Below are positions 25,083-33,755 of a DNA stretch of 64,000 nucleotides, piece after piece. The position numbers and the translations under genes were made by a program. This DNA is from DAOUJI01 sp965224415 (GTDB taxonomy: Bacteria; Chloroflexota; Dehalococcoidia; Lucifugimonadales; JAGWBF01). How positions within the stretch are numbered: position 1 is the stretch's first letter; the number at the start of each line of letters is the position of its first letter. The DNA lies in NCBI GenBank assembly GCA_965224415.1, contig CBDCZB010000005.1, forward strand, positions 62,001 through 126,000, given 5' to 3'. The notes under the pieces were generated by a model that ran no database searches, had not been told where the DNA came from, and worked only from the letters and a program-made list of their open reading frames with translations.

Positions 25083-26348
25083 CTACACCACGCCCTCTTG
25101 CTTCAGCGCGTCGAGTTCCTGCTTGGTTAGGCCAAGCTCGCCGACCAGCACGTTTTCGGTGTCCTCTCCCAGCAGGGGCGCCCTGCGGCGGACGGACCAC
25201 TTGGCGTCGGAGAAGGAGTAAGGGGCGCCGGGGTACCTGTAGGTCCCGCCGACCTCGGGGTGTTCCACGTTCACCACGAACCCACGGGCGTTGAAGTGGG
25301 CATCCTCGATCATCTCCTCCGGTGAGTAGATAATGCCCCATTGCAGCCCGATGGACTGGGCTTTCTGGAACAGGTCGTACCCGTTCGTGTTCTGGGCCAG
25401 CTTGGCTACGGCGTTGGCGAAGAATTCCCGGTGCTGCCTGGCCTTGGGAGCGCCGGAAGTGACTTCCTCCCGCGTGGGAGGGACCAGGTAGGGTTCGATG
25501 TCCTCCACCACGCCTTCATCTTGGAGCCAAGCCGCCAGCTGTATCCACTGCTCCTCGGAGCGGGCCATGTTGCCTGTGTTCACGTAGGTCCCATCCTGGC
25601 ACTTGACCTGGGCCTGTGGGGTGGGGGTAACCGAAGAATGGCGTCCCGTCTGCCTCTGAACAGTGCCCTGATTGACAAGCCAGTTGTAGGAGCCGCCTTC
25701 GGTCATCACGTTCATTGCGGCGTGCATGTTCACGTCGATGAACTGGCCCTCACCGGTCTGTTGGCGTTGCAGGAGAGCCATCAGTATTGCCATCGCAGCC
25801 CAGTTGCCTCCGGTGTGGGCCCATTGGTTGCCTCCGCCCCGAATCGGAGGGAGGGAGTGGTCGTCGTAGCCGGTGCTCCAGACCGGGCCGCCAAAGGCCA
25901 GGCCGGTCATGTCTGTCATGGCGTACTCGTTGTACGGGCCCTTCTGACCAAAGGGGGTTATAGAAGCCATTATAAGCGTGGGATTGGACGCGCTCAGTTC
26001 GCCATAGCCGACGCCTAGATTGTCCAAAGTTTCGGCCGGAAGGGCATCCACCAGAACATCGGTCCTCTCCACCAATGCTTTGAATACGTCCTTACCTCTG
26101 TCCGACTCGATGTCGAGGGTTACGGACTTTTTGTTGGTGTTGTAGTACCAGTAAAAGAGGCTCTTATCCCCGGCAACTTCACCCTTGTGGAATGGAGGAT
26201 ACGTGCGGGTGCGGTCTCCCTCTAGAGACTCCAGCTTGGTCACCTCGGCCCCCATGTCGCCGAGCAGCTTGGCGCACCAGGCGCCCAATTCCTGGCCCAC
26301 CTCCAAGACCCTCAGCCCGGTCATTGGTCCGCGCACTGAGGCCATCAA
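25083..26348 (-). CDS. CaiB/BaiF family III CoA-transferase, subunit 1
   Basis: A 421-aa formyl-CoA-transferase-type enzyme that moves CoA between organic acids through an aspartyl-CoA intermediate. Family features are GLRVLEVGQELGAWCAKLLGDMGAEVTKLE, SVTLDI, and the ADALP/LGVGYGELS and ITPFGQKGPYNEY blocks, with the candidate catalytic Asp in AMTDMTGLAFG. It starts within the stop of the second CoA-transferase gene (4-nt overlap), so the two are translationally coupled and may form a heteromer. The substrate is unknown. Confidence 0.87.
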   Translation of the reverse strand: MMASVRGPMTGLRVLEVGQELGAWCAKLLGDMGAEVTKLESLEGDRTRTYPPFHKGEVAGDKSLFYWYYNTNKKSVTLDIESDRGKDVFKALVERTDVLVDALPAETLDNLGVGYGELSASNPTLIMASITPFGQKGPYNEYAMTDMTGLAFGGPVWSTGYDDHSLPPIRGGGNQWAHTGGNWAAMAILMALLQRQQTGEGQFIDVNMHAAMNVMTEGGSYNWLVNQGTVQRQTGRHSSVTPTPQAQVKCQDGTYVNTGNMARSEEQWIQLAAWLQDEGVVEDIEPYLVPPTREEVTSGAPKARQHREFFANAVAKLAQNTNGYDLFQKAQSIGLQWGIIYSPEEMIEDAHFNARGFVVNVEHPEVGGTYRYPGAPYSFSDAKWSVRRRAPLLGEDTENVLVGELGLTKQELDALKQEGVV

Positions 26349-27589
26349 ATGGCTCCCATGTCTTCCAGGGACTTCACGCCGTCGGGACCGGCGCCCAGTA
26401 TGTCCCCCACCACCAGCTCGTTGTGCTGGCCCAGCACGGGAGCGCCGTGCTCGAAATTGGTCGGGGCCTTGGACATCTTGACCGGTATGCCGTCAACCCT
26501 GACCTCCCCCATCTGGGGATGGGTCACCGTGGGCCACAGGCCCCAGGCCGCGGTATTGGCGTCCTTGTCAATGCGTTCCTCTGGCCATTGCACTGCGGCG
26601 GCGGGCACACCAGCCGCTTGGAGAATGTCCATTGCCTCTTTGGGGGTCTTTGAGACTGTCCAGCCCTCCACAATCCCGTCCAATTCGTCCTGGCGTTCCA
26701 TCCTGGACTCCAGCGTCGTGAACCGCGGATCCGCCAGCCACTCAGGATGTCCCACGGCGTCACACATAGCGGCCCAGTCCGAGTCGGACCTCACCGAAAT
26801 AGCCACCCAGCGGTCGTCGCCAGCGCACTTGTATATGCCGTGGGGGGCCATTGGAGGGAACTCGTTCCGATTGCTGTTGGGCTGTCCGGGCCTGCGCATG
26901 GGCCGCCCGTTGACCGTGTAGTCCAACAGACCCGGTCCGTTCATGGCCGCAGCCGCGTCGGTGCATGACATGTCCACCCGCTGCCCCTCGCCAGTGGCGT
27001 TCCGGTGGTAGAGGGCCATCAGTATGGCGATGCACATGGCGTAGGCGCCGCCGTGGTCCATATACGAGTAGCCCCAACCTGCGGGAGGCATGTCCGGCAG
27101 GGCCGATTGGAATGTCAGGCCGGACAGTGCCTGCACCACCGGACCGAAGGTCTTGTAGGTGCGGTATGGGCCCTCGTGGCCGCACCCGCTGTTGGAAACG
27201 TATATGATGTCGGGTTTGATAGAGCGCATCTCGTGGTAGGTGAGGCCCCAACGCTCCATGACTCCAGCGCTGAAATTCTCCGCCACCACGTCGCTTACTG
27301 AGATGAGCTGCCGGGCAAGCTCCCTTCCCTCTGGAAGGCGCATGTTGATGGTGACGCCCAGCTTCTCCACGTTGTGGTTGTTGAAGGCCCCTCCCAGCTC
27401 TATGCCTCTGCGCTCGTCAGGATAGGGCGGGCCTCCCCTGAGCACGTCCCACGTGCCCTGGCCTACCCGGTCCTCGATGCGTATGACCTGGGCGCCAAAT
27501 ATAGCCATGATGCGGGTGGCACCGGCGCCGGCCAACTGGCCCGTAAAGTCGCAAACTCGTATGTGGGACAGGGCTGAGGGTTGGGACAT
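26345..27589 (-). CDS. CaiB/BaiF family III CoA-transferase, subunit 2
   Basis: A 414-aa family III CoA-transferase with IRVCDFTGQLAGAGATRIMAIFGAQVIRIED, GVTINM and the SGCGHEGPYRTYKTFGP block. At the usual catalytic region it reads YSYMDHGGAYA. It is upstream of and overlaps subunit 1; the two share the fold but are clearly diverged, as in two-subunit transferases such as the succinyl-CoA:malate type. It is the first gene of the operon, divergent from selD. Confidence 0.87.
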   Translation of the reverse strand: MSQPSALSHIRVCDFTGQLAGAGATRIMAIFGAQVIRIEDRVGQGTWDVLRGGPPYPDERRGIELGGAFNNHNVEKLGVTINMRLPEGRELARQLISVSDVVAENFSAGVMERWGLTYHEMRSIKPDIIYVSNSGCGHEGPYRTYKTFGPVVQALSGLTFQSALPDMPPAGWGYSYMDHGGAYAMCIAILMALYHRNATGEGQRVDMSCTDAAAAMNGPGLLDYTVNGRPMRRPGQPNSNRNEFPPMAPHGIYKCAGDDRWVAISVRSDSDWAAMCDAVGHPEWLADPRFTTLESRMERQDELDGIVEGWTVSKTPKEAMDILQAAGVPAAAVQWPEERIDKDANTAAWGLWPTVTHPQMGEVRVDGIPVKMSKAPTNFEHGAPVLGQHNELVVGDILGAGPDGVKSLEDMGAI

Positions 27590-27638
27590 ATCGGCTCCTG
27601 AAGTAAGGCAGCCATTAGGCTACTATCAGCCCCAATGG

Positions 27639-27668
27639 GTGTCAAGCCGACGGGCGGCGGGGTATAAT
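27639..27668 (+). promoter_or_regulatory. Probable selD promoter
   Basis: TATAAT (27663-27668) with a weak -35 (GTGTCA, 27639-27644) at 18 bp. The predicted start lies about 30 nt before the selD ATG. Confidence 0.5.
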
Positions 27669-27706
27669 AACGGTCTAAGCCCTCTATCCTGGCGAACAGG
27701 AGAGTC

Positions 27707-28753
27707 ATGACCGAGCTTAAGCTCACGTCCCTGGCCCACTGCGCCGGTTGAGCCGCCAAGTTCAGCCCATCAGACCTGGTCCAGGTTCTGCAACAATTGC
27801 CCGTAATGGCCGACCCGAACTTGCTGGTGGGGACGGAGACAGGTGACGACGCCGGAGTCTACCGCATCGGGGACGACAAAGCCCTGGTGCTCACGGTGGA
27901 TTTCTTCCCTCCCATAGTCGACGATCCTTTCAGTTATGGGGCCATCGCCGTGGCCAATTCCCTCAGCGACGTCTACGCCATGGGCGGCAGGCCTATATTG
28001 GGGCTGAACATCGTCGGCTTTCCCGTCGACCAGCCTAAGGAAATCCTGGGTGACATCCTCAAGGGCGGGTACACCAAGGCCCAGGAAGCGGGCTGCCTCA
28101 TCGTGGGCGGCCATACCGTGGACGACGCCGAACCCAAGTACGGCCTTGCTGTCGTGGGGTTGGTCGAGCCGGGCAGCCAAATCACGAACGCCGGGGCCAA
28201 GCCCGGAGATGCCCTCGTGTTGACCAAACCCATCGGCACGGGCATCATCACCACGGCCGGGAAACAAGGCGTGGCCGACGAGCAGACGGTCTCGAGGGCC
28301 GTAGCCGTGATGAGCGCCCTCAACCGGGCTGCATCGGAAACGATGGTCAAGGTGGGGGTCAACGCCTGCACAGACGTCACAGGATTTGGGCTGATAGGCC
28401 ATCTCGACTCCATGATGAGGGGCAGCGGAGCAACAGCAGTGTTGGAGGCGTCGGCGGTCCCAGTCATACTCGGCACACGGGAGCTGTTAGAACAAGGAAT
28501 AGCGCCAGGCGGCACTCACCGCAACCTAGACAGCATGGAAGGCAAGATCCGTTGGGACGACGCCACTTCCGATGCTGAAAAGCTGCTTCTTTGTGACGCA
28601 CAGACCTCAGGCGGGCTGCTCATTTCGCTTCCCGCCGCCAAGTCGGACCAGCTCCTGCAAGAGCTAAACGCCGCCGGAGTGAACGACACCGCAGTCATAG
28701 GCCGTGTGATAGCCAAAGGCACCGGACCCGAAACTATTCACGTGGTGCCCTAG
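27707..28753 (+). CDS. selD: Selenophosphate synthase with in-frame UGA (selenocysteine 15)
   Basis: SelD makes selenophosphate from selenide and ATP, the selenium donor for selenocysteine and selenouridine. The gene starts at ATG 27707 (AGGAG 6-7 nt upstream). Codon 15 is TGA (27749-27751) in the context HCAG-U-AAKFSP, exactly where SelD has its catalytic Cys/Sec, and the conserved lysine follows two residues later. The frame stays open to 28753, giving 348 aa, the usual SelD length; the rest shows GDDAGVYRI and the AIRS-type ATP-binding core. A hairpin 19 nt past the UGA fits a bacterial SECIS. Gene finders that stop at TGA would truncate this gene to 27797 or miss its N-terminus. Confidence 0.93.
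27771..27790 (+). promoter_or_regulatory. Candidate bacterial SECIS hairpin in selD
   Basis: CAGACCTG (27771-27778) pairs with CAGGTTCTG (27782-27790), one base bulged, around a 3-nt loop GTC. The loop begins 27 nt after the UGA and has G in the first position, as expected for a SelB-binding SECIS. Confidence 0.68.
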
Positions 28754-28793
28754 CGGAGCGATAAGCCTCAGCGGTAAACAGCTCCGGTCCGTT

Positions 28794-29450
28794 TCACGCA
28801 CTGTCGGAGGCGGTTCTCTCCAGTGCGGCGAGCTTCTGCTCTAAGTCTCGCTGCCTCAGGGCCATGGTGAGGTCACCTCTGGTTCGTTCCAGGATTGCCC
28901 GCATTGCGTCTGTGGTCCGGCGGAGACCTCCGGTGACCCCTTCGGGGAAGTCCACCGTCACCAGCAGGTTGTATATCTCGTCCATAGTCTGGAGCAGCTC
29001 TTCACACCGCGACGTATCGTTCTTGCGCAGCGAGTCCAGGATGAACCGCCTCAACTCCCCAATCACCTCGCCCATACCGTTCAGGTAAGGAGCCATTTCC
29101 ACGCCGAGAGATTCAGGGGTGGGCACCGGGCGTCCCGCTATGAGCGCCACGGTTATGTTAGCCTCGGTGAACTCCTTTCGGGCGTCGGACAGGAACCCGG
29201 CATGATATATTTCGGGCCATTCGTCCAGGATGCCTTTGGATTCCAGGTGACGCTGTTCAGCCTGTCCCAGAAGCTCCAGGGCTTGATCGAAGTCCAGCCG
29301 GTGGGTCGCCCTGATGGAATTGGCGGAGAGACGAATCACCTCCCGGGAGATGCGCAGCCCATCCTCTCTGGCCTGATGTTTGGCGGTAAACTCCTCGAGC
29401 GCAGCATCTCTGACGGGGCCCAGACGGTCGTAGTATGATGCGTCGGTCAT
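28794..29450 (-). CDS. Translin-family protein
   Basis: A 218-aa all-helical protein of the translin/TRAX type found in archaea and some bacteria. Visible landmarks are LRISREVIRLSANSIRATHR, FLSDARKEFTEANITVALI (acidic residues of the translin core), VGELRRFILDSLR, MDEIYNLL and the conserved C-terminal GLRRTTDAMRAILERTRGDLT. Translins bind RNA or single-stranded DNA; TRAX-type members are ribonucleases. The ATG at 29450 has GGAGG upstream and overlaps the thiE stop by 4 nt, so it is coupled to thiE. Confidence 0.85.
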   Translation of the reverse strand: MTDASYYDRLGPVRDAALEEFTAKHQAREDGLRISREVIRLSANSIRATHRLDFDQALELLGQAEQRHLESKGILDEWPEIYHAGFLSDARKEFTEANITVALIAGRPVPTPESLGVEMAPYLNGMGEVIGELRRFILDSLRKNDTSRCEELLQTMDEIYNLLVTVDFPEGVTGGLRRTTDAMRAILERTRGDLTMALRQRDLEQKLAALERTASDSA

Positions 29451-30139
29451 GCCCTTCCTCCTGCGCCCAGGATAAGGTCCACTAGCCGCCGGGCGGCGTC
29501 TTCGGGGGCCGGGGCCAGACCGACGGCGCTGGCGACGCATATTGCATCGGCGCCCGCCTCCACCACCGGCCCGATGTTGTCCTCATTGATTCCCCCAATG
29601 GCCACCACAGGCGCATTTACCGTGGACTTGAGAGTGGATATGACGCCGGTCCCCGTGGGCACCCGTCGTCTGATGCTGGCTTTCGTCTCGGTGGGGTAAA
29701 CGTTGCCCAATGCCACATGGTCGGCGCCCATCCGTTCCGATTCCGCCGACTCTTCGACGGTGTGGTTGGAGCGGCCAACGATCTGATTGGGCCTCAGAAC
29801 AGACCGTACGTCGGCGACTGACATGTCCCCCTGACCCACGTGCACCCCGTCGGCCTCTGATACCACGGCCACATCGGGGTGGTCGTTGATGATGAGGAGA
29901 GCTTCGTGCCTTACGCACAACTCCTTCAGCCGTCGGGCCAGGGACACTATGGCGCCCTTCTCCCGAACCTTATCACGGAGTTGGATGATGCGGGTTCCAC
30001 CCTTCAGAGCGGCTTCCGCCACCTCCGCAGCGTCACGCCCCCCGGTCACCTCCGGGTCGATAATGACGTATAGGCCGTAGAGCCTGGCAGTGAGCTCAGC
30101 CCGTACCGCCTTTGCCTCGTCGGATCCGGGTAGAGTCAC
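29447..30139 (-). CDS. thiE: Thiamine-phosphate synthase
   Basis: ThiE joins HMP-pyrophosphate and thiazole phosphate to give thiamine phosphate. The TIM-barrel motifs are intact: GGTRIIQLRDK, LLIINDHPDVA, ADGVHVGQGDM, DHVALGNVYPTETK and VVAIGGINEDNI. The length of 230 aa is normal. Both ends overlap neighbours by 4 nt (ATGA), so it sits in a tight four-gene unit: two zinc-ribbon genes, thiE and the translin-family gene. Confidence 0.95.
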   Translation of the reverse strand: MTLPGSDEAKAVRAELTARLYGLYVIIDPEVTGGRDAAEVAEAALKGGTRIIQLRDKVREKGAIVSLARRLKELCVRHEALLIINDHPDVAVVSEADGVHVGQGDMSVADVRSVLRPNQIVGRSNHTVEESAESERMGADHVALGNVYPTETKASIRRRVPTGTGVISTLKSTVNAPVVAIGGINEDNIGPVVEAGADAICVASAVGLAPAPEDAARRLVDLILGAGGRA

Positions 30140-30483
30140 AGGTCTAGGCCCTCTGGGGCATGACCGTCACGAGCCGCGTCGATGGTCTCCCTCACGCTGT
30201 CGGGCATATCCACACCGAACCTCTCAAAGGACTCCTCCACACCCCGTCCAATGTTTCGCGGGTCACTGTAGTAGTCCAGCCCGGAGTCTCCCAGACCAGG
30301 CGGGCCACCGGAGCGTTCATGGATGTCCGCGATGGACCTGTGGTAGGCCACCCTGGATATAGTCCTTGACATCTGTTCGCTCTGGCAATGTTCGCAAACG
30401 GCGTTCACTTCCGAGTTGACGGAGCGCACGAAGAAAGATGATTTCCTGTTGCAGTCCTGACACCGGTACTCGTAGATAGGCAT
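30136..30483 (-). CDS. FmdB-type zinc-ribbon protein, copy 2
   Basis: A 115-aa protein with the N-terminal FmdB zinc ribbon (MPIYEYRCQDCNRKSSFFV, then CEHCQS), C-x2-C twice in the first 45 residues, and an acidic tail. Such proteins are thought to be regulatory; the exact role is unknown. The ATG at 30483 begins the conserved ribbon; a longer frame was rejected. It overlaps thiE by 4 nt. Confidence 0.82.
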   Translation of the reverse strand: MPIYEYRCQDCNRKSSFFVRSVNSEVNAVCEHCQSEQMSRTISRVAYHRSIADIHERSGGPPGLGDSGLDYYSDPRNIGRGVEESFERFGVDMPDSVRETIDAARDGHAPEGLDL

Positions 30484-30487
30484 AACG

Positions 30488-30829
30488 CTACTCGCCGTGG
30501 CTGTGGGAATGGCCCGCTTCCCGCTCAATGGCGCCCAGAGTCTCATTGAACTCGGAGGACACATGACCGCCCATCTCACGCCTCATGTCCCCCATCCACT
30601 CGGCTCCTGCCGCAGGGTCGCCCCCTGCAGGGTCGTCGGGAGGCCCGGAATCAGGCATCCAGTTCAGGCTGCCACCCCAGGACCGCTTGAAGGAGAACTT
30701 GGATATGAGCCTCGACAGGTTGTCTCCGCCGCAGTGAAGGCACGAGGGCGTCGAGGGGTTGGATATGCTCCGGACAAGTATTGTAGACCTGTGCAAGCAG
30801 TCGTCACAGCGGTACTCATAAAGGGGCAT
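30488..30829 (-). CDS. FmdB-type zinc-ribbon protein, copy 1
   Basis: A 113-aa protein with the same zinc ribbon (MPLYEYRCDDCLHRSTILV, CLHCGG) and a Gly/Pro/Asp-rich middle, ending in a His-rich HSHSH tail. It is a paralogue of the gene 4 bp downstream. The ATG at 30829 was chosen to match the family N-terminus; an AGGAG lies about 12 nt upstream. It is the first gene of the thiE operon. Confidence 0.8.
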   Translation of the reverse strand: MPLYEYRCDDCLHRSTILVRSISNPSTPSCLHCGGDNLSRLISKFSFKRSWGGSLNWMPDSGPPDDPAGGDPAAGAEWMGDMRREMGGHVSSEFNETLGAIEREAGHSHSHGE

Positions 30830-30989
30830 GGGGATGTGTCGCTCCTGTCGGCTGAAGCCCATTCTAGCACAGGCCAGCTTGAGCATAATACAACCACCCT
30901 TGGGTGGGTCAAGGCCAAAGTGGGATCTGGCGGCGTGACCCCACGGTCGTTGTGATAGAATCTAGTTCCAATATACGCGGAGACTAGTA

Positions 30990-31202
30990 ATGGCTGAATC
31001 AGAAATAACCTTCCAAGTGAAGGAATCCCCCGAGGGCGGTTACGAAGCCCGTGCCCTGGGCCACAGCATCTTTACCGAGGGGAATGACTGGGAGCATCTG
31101 AAGTCCATGCTGCGAGATGCCGTATTGTGCCACTTCGACGAAGGGGATACGCCTCAACTGATACACATCCATTTAGTCAGGGATGAGGTCATTGCAGTGT
31201 GA
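30990..31202 (+). CDS. hicB: HicB-like antitoxin
   Basis: A 70-aa protein with the short HicB fold: FQVKESPEGGYEARALGHSIFTEGNDWEHLKSMLRDAV. HicB antitoxins have this degraded RNase-H-like domain. It overlaps hicA by 4 nt. There is no extra DNA-binding domain at the C-terminus, so it is a minimal version. The antitoxin-first order is the less common arrangement for this family. Confidence 0.85.
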   Translation: MAESEITFQVKESPEGGYEARALGHSIFTEGNDWEHLKSMLRDAVLCHFDEGDTPQLIHIHLVRDEVIAV

Positions 31203-31450
31203 GGTTGCCTCGCAACCTCTCCGGACCAGAGTTGGCAGCCTTGCTGCGCCGACACTATGGTTACACTTTAGTGCGGCAACGAGGGAGCCATATGAGACTT
31301 ACAAGCGTTTACAGCGGTTATGAACACCACGTTACCGTTCCCAGTCATAACACCCTAAGGGTTGGGACATTAAACGACATCCTGGGAGATGTGTCGGCCT
31401 ACTTGGGAATCGACCAAGATATCCTAGCTATGGAGCTATTCGGTGAGTAA
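31199..31450 (+). CDS. hicA: HicA-like mRNA interferase toxin
   Basis: An 83-aa double-stranded-RNA-binding-fold toxin with the catalytic His in QRGSHMRL and the TVPSHNTLRVGTLNDIL segment typical of HicA. The GTG start (31199) overlaps the hicB stop. HicA cleaves mRNA independently of the ribosome. Confidence 0.9.
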   Translation: MRLPRNLSGPELAALLRRHYGYTLVRQRGSHMRLTSVYSGYEHHVTVPSHNTLRVGTLNDILGDVSAYLGIDQDILAMELFGE

Positions 31451-31465
31451 AGCACCCTGTGGTGG

Positions 31466-31837
31466 TCAGTCGAGCTCAATCGCGTGGATTACGTGCTCGA
31501 CCTGGGGAGGTTCGCCGTGAGCCAGAACCACAGCTATCAGGTCGATTCTCCACCCGGTAGGCGGCTCTTCCAGCCCTTGAATATAGGTTTCCGCCGTAGC
31601 CTGCAGCCGTTCCTTTTTCTTGTGGGTGACGGACTCTTTCGGCCCGCCGAACTTATCATCGCTTTGGCGGGTCCTTACCTCCACAAACACCAGTTGGTCG
31701 CCCTCCTGGGCGACGATGTCCACCTCGCCCCACTTGGACCTGTAATTGGTTGCCAGGATGCACCACCCCAGCCCCAGCAGATGTCTCCGGGCAATCTCCT
31801 CGCCCCTGTTCCCTAATCTAGTCCTGGGCGTGGGCAC
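31466..31837 (-). CDS. yraN: YraN/UPF0102-family endonuclease-like protein
   Basis: A 123-aa PD-(D/E)XK-fold protein with LGNRGEEIARRHL at the N-terminus and the nuclease core GEVDIVAQEGDQLVFVEVR. It is commonly found beside rnhB, as here, where it overlaps the rnhB 3' end by 20 bp. The function is poorly known; a role in DNA uptake or repair has been suggested for relatives. Confidence 0.9.
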   Translation of the reverse strand: MPTPRTRLGNRGEEIARRHLLGLGWCILATNYRSKWGEVDIVAQEGDQLVFVEVRTRQSDDKFGGPKESVTHKKKERLQATAETYIQGLEEPPTGWRIDLIAVVLAHGEPPQVEHVIHAIELD

Positions 31838-32495
31838 CTGACGCCTCTCCGTCGGGAATCAGCCGCACAGGAGCGAACGTACGGCGGTGGATAGTGCATG
31901 GTCCCAGTTCCGAAAGCCTGCGCCGGTGCTCCGCCGTCCCATAGCCTTTATGGGATGCAAAGCCGTATCCGGGGTATATGGCGTCCGCCTCCGACATCAT
32001 CCGATCCCGGGTGACCTTGGCCAATATAGACGCCGCCGCGATGGAATAGCTGACGCTGTCGCCGTGGGGCAGGGAATAGAAAGGTATGCCGGGGGCCTTA
32101 AGCTGGACGTGGTCGATGAGGAGGTGGGACGGGGCGACATCTAAGCTGTCCAGCGCGCTCTGCATAGCCTTCTTTGTCGCGGGAACTATCCCATAGGCGT
32201 CTATCTCCTGGGCAGTGGCCAGACCGACGCCCAAGGCAAGGGCATGTTCGCGTATATGCTCCAGGGCCTCCAGCCTTTGGCGGTGGCTCAAGGCCTTTGA
32301 GTCGTCCACCTTGTCCAGCCAGGCGCGGTCAGGTTGGCCGTTGGAGTGTGGTGAGGAAAAGAGACTTCCTGGGAATATGACGGCTCCGGCCACCACAGGG
32401 CCGGCCAACGGCCCTCGGCCCGCTTCATCCACTCCCGCCACCAGGGGAAAGCCCTGGGCGTAGAACTTGCTCTCCAGGTCGAACGAGGGCGCCAC
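31818..32495 (-). CDS. rnhB: Ribonuclease HII
   Basis: RNase HII removes ribonucleotides from DNA. Motif GVDEAGRGPLAGPVVAGAV places D23 and E24, and the later acidic residues DHVQL and MMSEADAIYP complete the DEDD set. The GTG at 32495 was chosen because GGAGGGGAGG is directly upstream and it gives 225 aa; a longer frame would overlap mnmA by 65 bp. It is co-transcribed with mnmA and yraN. Confidence 0.93.
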   Translation of the reverse strand: MAPSFDLESKFYAQGFPLVAGVDEAGRGPLAGPVVAGAVIFPGSLFSSPHSNGQPDRAWLDKVDDSKALSHRQRLEALEHIREHALALGVGLATAQEIDAYGIVPATKKAMQSALDSLDVAPSHLLIDHVQLKAPGIPFYSLPHGDSVSYSIAAASILAKVTRDRMMSEADAIYPGYGFASHKGYGTAEHRRRLSELGPCTIHRRTFAPVRLIPDGEASGAHAQD

Positions 32496-32547
32496 CGCCT
32501 CCCCTCCGCACGGTTTATCCGGTGTTATTGAAGCAGTCTCTAAGGGC

Positions 32548-33654
32548 CTACGAGCCGGCAGTCCCGGCGGGAATCCGAGCGGACTCGATGCGTCCCCCGC
32601 CCAAGACCTCATCTCCCTGGTAAATCACCATCGCCTGCCCGGGTGTGACAGCCCGTTGGGGACTCTGGAACTCCACCGTGGCCCTGTCGCCGTCCGGGTG
32701 GAGAATCGCCGCCGCTTCCGGCGACTTGTATCGTATCTTCACGGTCACCTCGGAGGCCGCCTCCGGCGGGCGTCCTGAAACGTAGTTGACGTCCGAGGCG
32801 ACAAGGGTACGGCTGTAGAGCTGCTCCTCCGGGCCGACCACCACGTTGCCGGACTCGTTGTCGATGGCTACCACGTACTGGGGAGTCTTTGTGGAGATGC
32901 CCAGCCCACGCCTCTGTCCCACGGTGAAGAACTCCATGCCCTCATGGCTCCCCAGAATAGCGCCTCCGGCGTTCACAATAGCTCCGGGCCGTGGAGTCAC
33001 GCGTTCCTTCAGGAACTGCCTGTAGTCTCCCGACGGTATGAAGCATATATCCTGGCTGTCGGGCTTCTCGGCGTTGGGAAAGCCAGCCTCCAGCGCGGCG
33101 TTTCTGATTTCATCTTTGGCGTAACCGCCCACCGGCATCAGAGTGTGGCCCAATTCCTTCTGCCCCATCCCGTACAACACGTATGACTGGTCCTTGGATC
33201 GGTCCATACCCCGCAGCAGTCGGAAGCCCTCCGGCCCGGGTTCTATGCGCGCGTAATGCCCCGTGGCCACGTAGTCCGCCCCAAGAACGCGGGCGCGGTC
33301 GTATAGGAAGCTGAACTTGATGCGGTCGTTGCAGGCGATGCACGGGTGGGGGGTCATGCCCCGCTGGTACTCCCGGCAGAAGTAGTCTATGACGAAAGCC
33401 TGAAACTCCCGTTGCAGGTTGAAGACGTAGTGGGGCGCCCCAAGCCTGGCGCAGACCCGGCGGGCGTCCTCCACGTCGTCGATGGTGCAACAGCCCTTGT
33501 AATACTCAGGAAGGGTGTCCAAGTCCACGTCGTACAGCTTCATAGTGACGCCCACGATGTCATAGCCCTGCTCCTTGAGGAGCAGGGCTGCAACTGATGA
33601 GTCAACGCCGCCGCTCATAGCGACGGCCACTTTGCCCTTGGCTGGGCCATTCAT
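32548..33654 (-). CDS. mnmA: tRNA-specific 2-thiouridylase MnmA
   Basis: MnmA thiolates U34 of Lys, Glu and Gln tRNAs. The PP-loop SGGVDSS is at residues 14-20, the catalytic cysteines are in HPCIACN and DICFIP, and GYYEYYKGCC-type and VGQRRGLGI blocks are present. Starts at 33654 (ATG, 368 aa, used here) or 33690 are possible; neither has a strong ribosome-binding site. It heads a likely mnmA-rnhB-yraN operon. Confidence 0.94.
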   Translation of the reverse strand: MNGPAKGKVAVAMSGGVDSSVAALLLKEQGYDIVGVTMKLYDVDLDTLPEYYKGCCTIDDVEDARRVCARLGAPHYVFNLQREFQAFVIDYFCREYQRGMTPHPCIACNDRIKFSFLYDRARVLGADYVATGHYARIEPGPEGFRLLRGMDRSKDQSYVLYGMGQKELGHTLMPVGGYAKDEIRNAALEAGFPNAEKPDSQDICFIPSGDYRQFLKERVTPRPGAIVNAGGAILGSHEGMEFFTVGQRRGLGISTKTPQYVVAIDNESGNVVVGPEEQLYSRTLVASDVNYVSGRPPEAASEVTVKIRYKSPEAAAILHPDGDRATVEFQSPQRAVTPGQAMVIYQGDEVLGGGRIESARIPAGTAGS

Positions 33655-33710
33655 GGCTGTGAAGGCATCCTTGCCTGGCCCCTTCCCCATTTGACGACGT
33701 TCGAGTACCA

Positions 33711-33741
33711 CCTCTCCCCTGGGAGAGGGTCGGGGTGAGGG
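33711..33741. repeat. CTCTCCC...GGTGAGGG intergenic repeat, copy 4
   Basis: CCTCTCCCCTGGGAGAGG hairpin followed by GTCGGGGTGAGGG, between the mnmA start and the cupin stop. Confidence 0.7.
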
Positions 33742-33755
33742 CTGCTAGCTACGAC

